DNA from: Candolleomyces eurysporus
Lineage: Eukaryota; Basidiomycota; Agaricomycetes; Agaricales; Psathyrellaceae
Assembly: GCA_027579435.1 (NCBI GenBank)
Contig: JANBPK010000730.1
Coordinates: 1-64,000 of the forward strand
Direction: 5' to 3'
DNA length: 64,000 bases
Shown: piece after piece, positions 35,401 to 47,101 of the stretch
Layout: every line of letters begins with the position of its first letter
How positions within the stretch are numbered: position 1 is the stretch's first letter
Made by a program: the position numbers and the translations under genes
Notes under the pieces: model-generated
Databases searched by the model: none
What the model saw: only the letters and a program-made list of their open reading frames with translations
What the model was told of the DNA's origin: nothing

Positions 35401-35883
35401 AGACCCTGTTTCCCTTTGGGTAAGTCGCGTATTGTCTGTACCTGGTGATAGTTTTGACCTTGGATGTCTAGGTTTGGGCTCTCGTATACTACGTTTAGTC
35501 TCAGCGAATTGGAAATCGAGAAGGCTGAGGAGGGTAACAACGCGGATGCTCTCAAGGTGCAAGCCGAGGTTACGTTGACCAATGAAGGGGATAGGACCGG
35601 CTCTGAAGCTGTTCAGCTCTACGTCTCATATCCTTCGAACGGTCCGCGAACGCCGACATATCAGTTGCGTGCCTTCTCCAAGGAAAGGAATATTGCACCT
35701 GGTGCTTCGAGGAGGGTTGCATTGGACCTGGATAAGTTTGCGTTTGCACACTGGGATGAAATCTCGCACCAGTGGAAGATCACTCCTGGAGTTTATGAAC
35801 TGCATGTTGGACATCACAGTGAGCGTTTGGTGTGCAGTGGGAAGGTGGAGATCGGGGCTGGGTATAGCTGGAGAGGTCTGTGA
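32464..35883 (+). CDS. Beta-glucosidase, GH3 with PA14 insert, probably intracellular
   Basis: Hydrolyses terminal beta-D-glucosyl residues such as cellobiose. It starts [20 protein letters not shown] with no signal peptide, unlike secreted fungal enzymes. The GH3 N-terminal barrel shows [54 protein letters not shown] and [20 protein letters not shown], then the nucleophile Asp in [14 protein letters not shown] (about residue 230). The second domain shows [18 protein letters not shown]14 domain lies between (about residues 420-560, [15 protein letters not shown] to [16 protein letters not shown]). After it come [50 protein letters not shown] and a fibronectin-III-like end ([19 protein letters not shown]). 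About 850 residues, ten or more introns. Members with this layout and no signal are typically cytosolic cellobiose or glucoside hydrolases. It ends 144 bp before COG4. Confidence 0.93.
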
Positions 35884-36027
35884 GAATCGAACAACGGACG
35901 CTATGATATTATTGTACTATATTTTTCTGTGGCCCAGAAGAAATAAAACTGGAAACTTTGATCTATGGCATGGAGGAATGACGTTGGGTCCTGATTGGGC
36001 GATGCAGCCGAGGCGCTCGCGCTCGTC

Positions 36028-38891
36028 ATGACTTCTCTCAATCCTGACCTCCAAAATGGCTCATCGGACGCCTACTCATCCTCAGCAGCACGCAAAAACC
36101 CAAGAGACTTGACAACCCTCTCTGAAATACTCTCATGTCTATCGGCGTACCAGTCAGAAGAAGCTGAACTGTCCAAATCGCTGACGGACCTCCTCAATGA
36201 TCGCGAACCTATTGTTGCGTCGCTTACACGTTTGAGGTTGTTGATACCAGAACTGGACGAGTCGAGAGAAGAGGCGCAGGCTTTATGTACGAAGGTGTCT
36301 GCAACGGCGAAGACGGCGGAGAGAGTGGGCAGCCGCGTGAGGTCGTTAGATGAGGAGATGGGGAGAGTGAGGGAGGCGGGGGATCGGGTTGGGCAGGTTA
36401 TGGATCTCAAGGTACTTGGGTTCTCGCTCGCATTGCCACTCGTGGGGCTGATATTCATGCTATATAGTCCTCGTTGGCTGCGCTACAAGCCGCTATTGAT
36501 GCTCAGGATTGGGAGTCTGCGACGACACATTGTGCAAAAGCCATGTCGCTCCCGCCTGATGTGGTAGCGGGACCATTTGCAGAGAAAGCTGTGGTATGTA
36601 TTCGTCCTACGTCGCTATTAGAGGATTTTTCCAACATACCGATGAGGTTAGCCTACGTCAGAGAGTCATTTACCCCCAGCGCAAACTTTACAAGGCCAGC
36701 GAGAGAAGTTGCTCAGTATCTTCCGGCAAAAGTTCGATGAAGCGTCACGGTCTCGAGACTCGACAGCTACTACGCGGTTTTTCAAGTTGTTTCCGGCTAT
36801 AGGATGGGAAGCAGAAGGACTCGAAGCGTATGCGGCGTTTGTGGTAGACCTGGTGCGGATCAGGGCTCCTGCGTCCGCCAAAAGTGCGTATTCTATCGAG
36901 ACTTGGCTATGAATATAATTCTTCTAATATTGACACTACGCACAGCGTCTTCGCCACTATACTTTATCACTGCTTTGACGGCCCTCTTCGAAAGTATTGC
37001 CATGATTGTCGATCAACACCAGCCGGTGGTAGAAAAGTACTATGGCAAGGGCAAGATGCGCCTGGTCGTACAGCGGCTTCTGGAAGAGTGTGACCGTGTC
37101 ACGAAAACGTTGAGAGAGAATTGGGAGGAGGATAGGAACGTCAAGCGTAAGGTAATACAACGTCCCTCCTCGCTATTCTGAATCCTGCCTAAAGTCCGCC
37201 CGCTAGATTGGAGAAGTCGTTAGCAGCCCACCCATCACGCTTCTGTCAATGAACCAGAGAAGAGCTGTTCAACAAGCAGAGGATAATGCCATTGACCCGA
37301 GGGAGATTGACAAGGTGTTGTCAGAGGTGTCTGGTATGATTGGCCGTTGGAATCTCTTCCGCAAGTTCGTCATCGAGGCCTTGACGGTAAGTCTTTTGTT
37401 GGAGGGATATTGGGCCAATCAATTAACGCAAAGGGCAGGATGACGATGCAAACGACTTGGAAGACAAACCTCCTGCAGATCCTTCAGCGTCTCCAGATTC
37501 CAAGATGATCGAAGATGCAGCTTCTCATAAGCTTTTTGAAGAGCTGGTAACGATGTATTACATCCCCTTCGAGGTTTGGTATTCTCGGACTATCATCGAC
37601 AAGGTGGGTTAATACCCATTGATATTCACGGCGTTAGACTTACAACTCTAAACTAGGCTCATCGGATATCTTCACCTGACCCATCTGCCAGCCCTGTCAC
37701 TACCACTGCGCCGGACGACGCGTTTTACATTCTCAAGTCGGTGATATCACGACTTCTCACAACTGGTTCTGTCAACTGCATATCTCGGATGACGGACCAG
37801 CTGAGGGATATAATCGATCGTGACTACATCGCAGTGTACAAGAAAAAGCTGGACGATGTGTATAAGAACCCTGTTGGTGCTTCTGGGCCGAGGTTGGATA
37901 AGGGTGAACGAGAGAGTCGGATTGCTTTCATCGTCAGTTCTTTCTCTTCCCGTTTCTTCTACTATAGTCGGTGCTGACTTCTTAACAGACGCTCCTGAAT
38001 GATCTCGATCTTTCGACGTCGCATTTGGAGAGACTGAGTCTTGAACTTTCGGATAGTCCTTCGATAGCTCAGCATTTCTTGGAAAATGACCAGCCTAATG
38101 TGAAGAAATTGATTTCGTCCCTGTCCGGCTCAACGAGCAAGATGAAGTCAACACTTCGGGTATGTAATCCTTCATTTTTTCCGAGCAAAGATATATGTGT
38201 GTCTGACTTCCTCTCCCTTTCCTAGGCTGGGATCGAGCAATTGTTTAATCAACTCATGCGGCCTCGCCTACGGACATTCATTCAAGATGTCTATAAGGAC
38301 ATCAGCTACGTTTTGAACGACGAAGGATATGCTACGGCGGAATATCAAGATCTAACGAGGAAGCGGTTCATTAAGGCCTGGGAGCAGCTCATGGAGGGGT
38401 ACAAGGTAGGTAAAAGGCGCTCGAATGAACATGAATATCCAGGATATTGACACATCTTCTAGGATGTTTTCTCAGAGGCCAATTACCGCATGTTCTTTAA
38501 CCTCACATTGGACATCATTGTGCGGCCTTGGGAGAAATTCGTCGTATCACTCAGGTTCACCGAGGTAATGACATCCTTTCCACTCAGACTTTTCGCGTGG
38601 CTGATACCTCAACTCAGCTTGGTGCGATTCGCTTCGACAGGGACCTGAGGGCCGTTACGACGTACTTGTCCTCACAGACCGCGTTTGGAGATGTCAGGGA
38701 AAAGTTCTTGAGGATGCAGCAAATATCAACGCTCTTGAATCTCGATGGGGTACGTAGCATTACACTCTCCTCGAATCAAAATGCCAACCCATATATAGGA
38801 GGAAGACGTAGAAGAGTTCTACAATGGCTCTGGCATTACATGGAAATTGACAGGGCAGGAGGCGAAGGCGATCGTTGGCTTGAGAGTCTAA
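36028..38891 (+). CDS. cog4: Conserved oligomeric Golgi complex subunit 4
   Basis: Lobe A subunit of the COG tethering complex that recycles Golgi enzymes in intra-Golgi retrograde transport and contacts SNARE/SM proteins. It starts MTSLNPDLQNGSSDAYSSSA. The coiled-coil N-terminus (LTTLSEILSCLSAYQSEEAE, RVRSLDEEMGRVREAGDRVG) is followed by ALQAAIDAQDWESATTHCAK, FKLFPAIGWEAEGLEAYAAF, YFITALTALFESIAMIVDQH, FRKFVIEALTDDD, TMYYIPFEVWYSRTIIDKAH and LLTTGSVNCISRMTDQLRD. The C-terminal domain shows LFNQLMRPRLRTFIQDVYKD, MFFNLTLDIIVRPWEKFVVS and LGAIRFDRDLRAVTTYLSSQ, ending ITWKLTGQEAKAIVGLRV with TAA at 38889-38891. About 770 residues over ten or so exons, close to the family norm. Its 3' end is only 55 bp from that of Vps2. 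Confidence 0.95.
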
Positions 38892-38946
38892 GAATGAGGG
38901 AGACAGTGGTACATAGTATAGGTGGTACAGGGTATCTAATATATGG

Positions 38947-39954
38947 TCATGATTTGCGAAGAGCATCGAGCCTTGCCTGGAGGGCATCTTCGTCTGAAAA
39001 GCCACCACCACCACCTGAACCACCGCTACCGGCATTGCCTGGTCCACCTGAGCCATCAGTGTGTCCGCCTTCTCCGAGCGCAACAGGTCTACGATCAGCG
39101 AGAGGTGCTGATGCTGCAGCGATTCCAGTGGGTGCGTCCGTAAGCTGCGGAGAGGGAGGTAAGTGGGGAACAGAAAGGGAGGGATACGATTCGCTTACCT
39201 GCTGTGAGAGATTAACACCAATCTCATCGAGAACCTCCTTCAAAATCTTGTCGCTTTCCACTTCCTCTTCTTCGAGGTCGTCGTCCATGACATCGTCCAC
39301 AGCATCTGACATCATCTCTTCCTTCATGTCCATCATGGCGCTTTCTTTCTCAAAGTCGTTCATAATCTTCTGTATGGCGGGAAGATTGAGGCCTTTGTTC
39401 ATTGATCTCATTGCCTGGGGTTGCCGGAAGAGTCATGTCCATGTCAGTATTTAGCAAGATGCAGAGAAGAAAGAAGGAAGTCACTGACCCTGGTGGCTCC
39501 ACGCATTGCTTCGGCCATCTGCTGGTTACTCCTCAGGGCTTGTATCCGCAACCCGACGGCCTGGAGTTGGGTCCGCATTTGGTAGAATTTCTGAACGTAT
39601 CTCCGAGTCCGGACAAGGTCTTTGGCCATGACTTTGCACGCATTCTGCGGAGGAGGGAGAGGATATCGCTCGTTAGTGGCAAGGCTCGAGACTGGGATGA
39701 ACAGAGGTGGGACGAACAAGTTGACCCGCTTTAGCACTCTTCTTAATATCCATGATAAGCTTCTTCTCGCTCTGCTCGAGCTTGGTGCGTTCACGGTCGA
39801 GCTCCCGCTGCGCCTTTGTGAGGGCGCGCTGGTGCTGGCGCAGTCGCTCGGCGGGGGTCACCGTGCGGCCGAACAGTGTTTCCTAGGTCAATGCCTGGTT
39901 TAACATGCAGTTATTGAGAGGTAGATGGTAAATTGGACGTACGATGATGTTCAT
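38947..39954 (-). CDS. vps2: ESCRT-III subunit Vps2/CHMP2
   Basis: ESCRT-III subunit that caps Snf7 filaments and recruits the AAA ATPase Vps4 during multivesicular-body sorting. Exon 1 is just MNII, spliced to ETLFGRTVTPAERLRQHQRA. The basic helical hairpin shows KAQRELDRERTKLEQSEKKL, ACKVMAKDLVRTRRYVQKFY and LRIQALRSNQQMAEAMRGAT. The acidic autoinhibitory region follows (SDAVDDVMDDDLEEEEVESD), then a low-complexity Gly/Ser linker (GGPGNAGSGGSGGGGG). The C-terminal MIM1 motif is EDALQARLDALRKS, matching the consensus D/E-x2-L-x2-R-L-x2-L-R that binds the Vps4 MIT domain. About 235 residues; stop TGA 38947-38949. Confidence 0.96.
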
Positions 39955-40013
39955 GGTGGGTGGACGGAGTCAAGGGCAGTGAGATCAATTGCCGCTTGCA
40001 CCTTGATCACATT
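39955..40013. promoter_or_regulatory. Very short divergent promoter, Vps2 / AN1 zinc-finger gene
   Basis: Only 59 bp lie between the Vps2 ATG and the first ATG of the AN1 zinc-finger gene. There is no room for a normal promoter on each side, so transcription of each gene must start inside the other or both share one small nucleosome-free site. An alternative is that one gene has an undetected 5' non-coding exon. Confidence 0.5.
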
Positions 40014-40919
40014 ATGGACATCGGCGCTCACTGCGCAGTTGCCTCCTGCAACGTCCGCGACTTTCTTCCTATCGCCTGCAAATGCAACAACCTATACTGC
40101 AGGGACCATATCTCCCCAGACCTTCATTCATGCACTGAGATTCACGAGTATGACCCGTCCCAGTCGAGTGGACTGCCCAAGCTGCGGCGATGTGACATTG
40201 AAGGGTGTAATAAACCGTCCCTGTTCGCGTTCACGACGGTGCCCGACCGAGAGACCTGCGACAAATGTCGCAAAGCGTTCTGTGTCGAGTACGTAAATCC
40301 TCGGGGTGCACATACTTTCGGCTGCTGACTAGCCTCAGCCATCGATACCCAGACACCCATGCTTGCGCCCCTGTAGAGCCAGATAACGCCCCTAGTGCAT
40401 CTTCATCATCTGCTCGGGCACTCCTGGAGAAGAACTTTGGCTCAAGACTCTCGTCATCGTCGAAAGCTAAAGCACCGTCGCTGTCCAAAAAGAAGGTTCC
40501 CACCGACCCTGTCAAATTAGCCCAGTATCAAAAGGTCCAGTTAATGAAGATGAGGCATTCTGCGGTGCCCGTTGACCCAAAGGACAAGGGCGTTTCCCTA
40601 CCTCCCGATCAGCGCTTAACCTTGAACGTAGTATACGAGAAAACAGAGAAACCCTTCTGGTTCAGAAGGTCGATGTCGACAGGCAAAGCGGTGGATTTGC
40701 TTTCGGCCCAGTTCAAGGCTCCCTCGTCCAGCGTTCGTCCACTTCCTTATATGTCGCTTGCTCTTCTCGACTCAACCTTCTAAAACATAGCCTGCTCAGC
40801 TGTTGTCCAGCGATCCTACTGGCGAGACGACCACACCTCTGAGAAACGATTTACCCCTTGCGGACCAAATCCAAGACGGCGGAACGCTTCTTCTCCTCGT
40901 CACTACACAACCAGAGTGA
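40014..40919 (+). CDS. AN1 zinc-finger protein, ZFAND1/Cuz1 type
   Basis: Homologue of ZFAND1/Cuz1, which links Cdc48/p97 and the proteasome in the response to arsenite and in stress-granule clearance. It starts MDIGAHCAVASCNVRDFLPI. Two AN1 fingers are visible: C-AVAS-C, C-K-C, C-RD-H and HSC in the first, and RRCDIEGCNKPSL, CDKCRKAFC and HRYPDTHAC in the second. A Ser/Lys-rich linker (SSSSKAKAPSLSKKKVPTDP) leads to a ubiquitin-like C-terminal domain (LTLNVVYEKTEKPFWFRRSM, GKAVDLLSAQF, QIQDGGTLLLLVTTQPE). Two introns, one after the second finger begins and one in the ubiquitin-like domain. Stop TGA 40917-40919. About 260 residues, matching the family length. Confidence 0.88.
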
Positions 40920-41186
40920 GCAACGGCTCAAAACAACGCGATTAACTTCTCTCTGCATACATCATGATTAGTGTAATTAAGAGACTACAATTTTCGACGA
41001 AAGTGGTATATATAGAGCCATTACACATGAGAGAGTCTGGAGAGATCTGCCAGAGAAAGACGATTATCATCGAAAAAAGGGGTACCAAAGAACCAATTAT
41101 ATGCAAAAACCATGAGCCAAGGTACCAGAAAAATTCAGGGAGATATAAAATGAATCGAAGAGAAGAGAGCTATACAAAAAAGGTAT

Positions 41187-44100
41187 CTAAGCGACGAGAG
41201 CTGCCAGTCGTCTGAGATGCGAAACGTTAAGATATGCGGGCACATAAGTCTCCAAGCCGGACACCTCACGAGGAAGAGGCAGTTCATATGCCTCAACCTC
41301 TTCAGTCTCGGGAGCAAGGAGTAAGTGGTCGTTGCGGTCGTTGGCATGTACTCGTGCTGCGACTACTCGCAGGATCTCAGGCGAAATGGGGTTCTAAAAG
41401 CGAATCGAGTCAGAAAACAAGCTCCTCGAAAGTGGTCCGAGTGGGTACTTACCTCGTAATCAGCGACATAATAGTTCGTGCACATCCTCTGGATTTGCAT
41501 CGGGCTGAGCATCCAGCAGACATCGTAAATGATTTCAATGTCAGCCGCGGTGGCTTTCTTCAATTGCAACAACTTGGTGGCCTGCATCAAGTGCTCCAGC
41601 TGAAGAGTTCCTTCCGGCATGTCGTGGGATTTGCACCACTCTTCAATGCGAGTAATATTGTACTGGATTTGCATGGCTAATCGACCGTGTAAGTACGAAT
41701 TAGGACTCGTTTTAAGGTAAGAAGCAACTCACCTCGCTTCCAAGACGCAAAGTTCCTGCGCATGAGGAGGTCATTGAAGCTGTTGACACCAATGAGCTTC
41801 AGCATCTCAGTGATGACCTGCTGCACGACGCTCTCCTCCATATAGAAGCTCTTCAAAGCCTTCCACACCTTGTTGAACAGATTCAGAATGTCGTCCATGT
41901 TATGTGCAGGTGTGGAGTTGGTGTTGAGGATACGATTGAACAGACGTCCTCCGCCATCCGTCGTTGTGAATCCAGGAAGCGACTGACTCTCGATCAAGGC
42001 GGGGATGGCCATCTTCGCAAGCTTCTTCTTGGTTTCGGTCAACCAAGTATGGTAGATGTTGTACTCCAAGCTATCCAAATCGTGTTTCACGACGGACACC
42101 AAGCGTTCATAGTCAGCCCAGTCGAACGGACGGACAGAGTTCTCCTCGCCGGGGCCAATACCCTGAAGCATATCGCTTTCGGCGACGCAAATGAACGACA
42201 GCATTTCGTGGACATTGGACAACCAGAAGATGCCAGGAACAATTGCGTCCTCTCCTGTGAATGACTGCAAACGACTTTGAGCACCGATATACGACACATC
42301 GGAAAAAAANGTCTTACCATGACATGGGCCTGGATGGACTGCATAACGTTGGCAAGGAAGCGCTCGCTCTCTTGAATCAAGCCATACTTCCACATCTCGT
42401 TCGTCACAAGACTGATGAGGTTTGCAGGGAATAGAATTTCCTTCATCGCTGGTGGGTTGGTCAAGCTTGGCGCTGGGATCTTCAGACCACGGATCAGGCC
42501 TTCCAAAACATCCTTGTCGAGGTTTTCTGTGTCTTGCATCAAACGAATCTTCTCCTCAGCCGGATCGTCATAATCGCGGATATCGGAGAGACCATTCGGT
42601 TGCCTGAATCGCATATAGTTGTCCTCGCCATTGAAAGCCACAGAGACTGCTCGGGGGTTGACGGCGTTATTGCGCTTGAAGGCACTGATACTATCGTCCG
42701 TGGATATTCTGTCATCAGGAGGTCCAAGGGAGAAGACACCAGCGGAGCTGTGCCTGCGCTGATGACCACGTCCTCCGCTTGTCGCGGGAGGGCCACCACT
42801 CCGCCCGTTAATTGGAACAGGCGGTTCGCCAAGACGCAGCGAGGGTGCGAATGTGGGGGAGACTGGAGGATCATGCCGAGTGCCTTTCGTGAGTGTGTTG
42901 AGGGCGTTCGCGCGATTCAGTTGCTCGCGGAGGCTGCTGACTTCGTTCTTCAGGGTCAAAATGACTGAGCTGTCGCTTTGATCCCGAGCGGGGGCAGCCT
43001 GGATTACTTTTTGTTGCTGCTCTAGCTGAAGGGCCTGATTGGCGACATCTTCTGTCAATTTAAGGATCATAGCTTCCTTCTCTTGCGAAGATGCGATGGC
43101 TTCCTGCAGCTTCTTCTCGACATCAGCCTTGCTCTGAAGAAGTTCGTCCCGCTTGGTGAGCTCAGCTTCGGCTGATTGCAGGGATGCTTGGAGGCCTTTG
43201 GCTTTGCTATCGGCTTCCTCGTGACGGTTGATCCATTGCTGCAGTTGTTGCTCGAGTTCGGTGAGCTGGATCTGCAATTTCTTCCTCTCGTTTGTCCTTT
43301 CTTGCAACGACTGTGTGAGCTCCACGACCTTGTTCTCCAATCGATAGGAGATCTCCTTGAACTTGGATACCGATCGAGCTTCAGCACGGAGGGCTTTCAG
43401 TTCCTTTCTCGCCAAACGACGACGAATACAGGATTGCAGATAAACGACCAAGTGAACATCCTTCTTGTACCCGCGACGAGATACACTGTCAAGTATGAAG
43501 TCAGATGAGGGATCAGTTTCTTTGATCAATGTAAAGTTTGACGTACACTCCACGGAACAAGCTTTGCAAATGGGTCGCTGCGGTGTCTGATCGTTGCGTT
43601 CGGAATGCCTGTCTGGCCTGCACACCACGAATCCCTGAAAGAATACCGTATTACGCATCGGGCTGAAACTATAAATTGATAGGATGGACTTACGACTCTG
43701 GACAAGAACCACACTGCGGCGAATGTCGACGAACCTCTTCCGCTGCATGTATCTACGGATCGAAGTTTGAAGGCGGAGAGCGCAGGCTACCTTCCTCATA
43801 TTCTCGACAAACTTTCTCGCCTGAATACCTCTCCACCAAGTTTGAATCTTGATAGTCGACGTCCGCAATTCCTTGTACCGTTTGACTGCCATCCTGCGGC
43901 GCATGTTCTTTTGTACGACGGTGACCAGTGCATTGAGACGTCCTGAACGCATCGATTCAAGGGCAGCAAGCATGCCAGCACGGAAGAAAATCTTGGTCAG
44001 GCCATTCTGATACATGTCCGGGTCGGCAATCGTCTTTTCAAGGATGATAGCACAGAGCTTGTTGAGCTCCAGTGACTGAATCATAGGCTGCCAAGTTGTT

Positions 44101-46801
44101 GAGGGAACGAGCATGTAATATCTAAACAAGTTCGATGAGGATGGAGACGAGAATGTTGCTTGATACTACTCACCGTTCGGCGAATTCGGCGTAAGTCCAG
44201 CGGGTAGGATAACCGGCACAACTGATACGAATGGTTTCGAGGACACCACATGCACGAAGTTGACCAAGAACTTGTTGAGGTTGGAACTCCCATGGTCTTT
44301 TGGCTTCGTTGGGCTTGATGCAACGGATATAATGCACGTTGGTGACACTGAGAGTCTCCATGAGAGCGATAAGGGATGCCTTGAAGATCGACCCTTGTGT
44401 TGGCTTCTTACTTGCTACACCAGGGCGCTTGCCTGCCGCTGTGTTAGGTGTGACACTGCCAGAACTTGGGGCGACAAAGGATAGTCTTCCAGGATCAGGA
44501 ATAACCGAAGACCTGCGCGATCCCCCGCTAGCTGAGTCTGATACTGCTGGCGAGCTGGGTGGGCCCCCTTCGACTCCCCTAGCCGAGTTGAGAGCTGCAT
44601 CTAGGACCTCTTTCAAGAAGGTGTTCTTGGTCGTCGCCAGGAGTGTCATATGTTCATCCGGCACGGTGTCCCTGTTCTTCTCCAGGAAGCCTTCAGCTTC
44701 GTAGTTGACGTCCAGAGCATAGTGGGCGATGGTGAAGGACGTAGTACCAAAGCGTGGTTTCTTGAAAACATTCTTGAACTCGGGTTTGGGAAGGATCTGT
44801 GTGTACAATTTCTGCAAAAATGAAGCGTCACTGCCGGACGGCAATCTCGATTCTTCGTCAAGGAGAGCCAATACTCCGAGCTTGCTTTCGATAACATCAA
44901 TGCATGGCTGATTGTCCGAAAAATCGATGAACGTCCAGTTGATTTTTTCCTTGACATATTCCTCTTGCTCGAGTTTGAAGACGTGGGAGTTGAACTAGAA
45001 AGGGGTGAACATTACAGTCGAGAAAGAACACGTCAAGAGCTCACCTCTTGCTGGAGCTTCTCGTTAGCGTAGTTGATGCTGAATTGTTCAAACGAGTTCT
45101 GTTTTGAATGGTGAGAAGAAGTACTCATAAGAAGATGAGACTCCGACCTTTTGGAAGTGTTCAAAACCGTAGATATCGAGTACACCAATGAACATTTCGG
45201 CGCGCTCTGCGGCATCTCCATTTTCACCCGCCAAACTTTCGTTGACGATGGCCACAAGCCATTCGAACATGCAGGCGTACACAAACTTGGCCACACTATC
45301 CCTGACCACGGTTGCCTGGGCCGAGTTCAGCGAGGTGATGATCTTCTCATTGCGGGTGGTGATCTGCTTCTTGACCGTCCATTTCTTGAAGTCGGCCAAG
45401 TTGACCCCAAGGAAGCGAGTCGCCAGCAGTAGAGAAGGGTCGTCATCGTCAATATTGGCATCTGTCCGCGATTGGGAGATTTTGACGTTTCCCAGATGAA
45501 GAAGAGAGGCTAGCAGACGGAAGACAGCCCACTGCTTTTCAACACTGATGCCAACAGTCGAAAGGGCTTGTTGTGTGGCACGGAATTCTTCGGCATCGTC
45601 AACCCCCGCGATAGGTGTCGATTGTGGTCCACCTTGTTTCAAGAAATGGAATTTGGTGATATCGGAGTCCAGACCCAGATCTTTCTTTTCTTTAGAGGGA
45701 GCGCCGGCGCAAAGCTGATAGAAGATGTGGTAATTCCTTTCGGTGAGTGGTTGGAAGACGATACGCGAACGTTCGAGGAGATAGGTGCGGATACGTGCAC
45801 CGACAATTTCTTGTTGGCCATCGAATAGAATCTATTTGGAACAATGAGAAACCATAACGGGAATGTTTCACGGAACGGACCTGAATGTATTTTCCGAATC
45901 GGGAAGAGTTGTCGTTACGGGTGGTCTTTGCATTTCCGAAGGCTTCAAGAATAGGATTTGTTGCCAGGATCTGTCGTTCGATTTCACTCGACTCGTCGAG
46001 GGAGAACTTGGTCTTGGTCTTGGTCTTGGAATCTGGAGGATTGACAGAAGCAAGATACCGCATGATGAATTTCGCCTAATCAATGTCAGTACGCGTTCAT
46101 CACGATGAACTGTCCGGATGGCTCACGGATTCAGTCTTGCCAGCACCACTGCATCACAGTCAATAGGCGTCTCGACCAAAGGACATGGATGGCGTACCTC
46201 TCTCCAGACACGATGATGGTTTGACCCATGCCATCTCTCCGCATTGCAGTGTAAGCATCCTCGGCGATGGCAAACAAATGCGGCTCGAGCTCTCCCCTTC
46301 TCCTGCCACTGTAGGCCTGAATGATTTCGGGACCATAGAGGGTGACGCGTTGGAAGGGGTTGACAGCGATGAGGACTATTCCACTGTAGGTATAGATGCT
46401 GTGCTGGGCGTAGCGGTTTCGGATGGTATGTAGGACTAGGATACGTTAGATGAGGACGTGAGCGGACAAGGGATCACGCACCGGAGGGTTCGTTCAAGTG
46501 GGAGAGGGTCGCCAAATCATCAGCTGTTTCCAGCAACGGCGGATTGCGTAGGGGTGGTAGACCTTCTTTGCCTTCCTTAATCGCTTTTCCCGTGGTATTT
46601 ATCGTGATTTCCTATGTGACAAGATGAGGACAGGCAGATACAGAGAGGGAGAGGAATGACCTTCCCCCGCTCGTCAACGAAGACGAGTTTGATGGAATCG
46701 TCGTTGCCTTTGGTGGCGGAAGCGACTTCCGCAGAAATCCAGGCATGATCCTTGTCTTCAAACCAGACTCGCGTGCCTTTGCTGTATATGTTTTCAGCCA
46801 T
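41187..46801 (-). CDS. myo5: Class V myosin heavy chain
   Basis: Actin-based motor that carries secretory vesicles and organelles along actin cables to growth sites. It starts [20 protein letters not shown] (SH3-like N-terminus). The motor shows [17 protein letters not shown], the P-loop [20 protein letters not shown], switch [18 protein letters not shown], switch [22 protein letters not shown] and actin-binding [20 protein letters not shown] Ser/Pro-rich loop 2 is present ([20 protein letters not shown]). Six IQ-type repeats follow ([34 protein letters not shown] and others), then a coiled coil ([20 protein letters not shown]). The C-terminal DIL cargo domain has [40 protein letters not shown] and INLLIGVNSF-like text [17 protein letters not shown], ending [11 protein letters not shown] with TAG at 41187-41189. 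About 1,600 residues. The N at 42310 is intronic. Confidence 0.97.
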
Positions 46802-47101
46802 GTCTATAAAGAAAAAGGCGGAGACTTGTCCAGCAAGAAGAAGAAGAGAGAAGGCCTGTGCAGAGGCGGCGCATGTCCTGCCCAAGTTGATTGCACGGCC
46901 TTTGTTTGCCACCGGCCCCGCGACCAAATACCGCCAGACGCCCCTGGTCCAGGTTGAATTCAATTGCCGTTCCCACTGCCCGATGCACGACCTCTGACCC
47001 GTTCACGACCCAGCATCTCCTCTCGCCTCTCCATCCTCCCACCATCCGACGACCATCCCCGCGACATTTGGCAGGTCCAAGCACGCGTCCACGAAGCAAC
47101 A
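46802..47101. promoter_or_regulatory. Shared divergent promoter, myosin V / formin
   Basis: Exactly 300 bp separate the start codons of the class V myosin and the formin. The centre is pyrimidine-rich on the plus strand (cacgacctctgacccgttcac), with no TATA element. Apparent ORFs across it have no conserved content. Confidence 0.5.

Noticed and set aside
38528..39454. A 308-codon plus-strand open frame
   Set aside because: It reads through COG4 introns and then antisense through Vps2. The two real genes explain all of it.
21474..46801. A functional cluster of membrane-traffic genes (SPFH, ATG8, COG4, Vps2, myosin V)
   Set aside because: They are interspersed with unrelated enzymes, face different ways and belong to separate pathways. 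Eukaryotic housekeeping genes of this kind are not usually clustered, so I treat it as chance.
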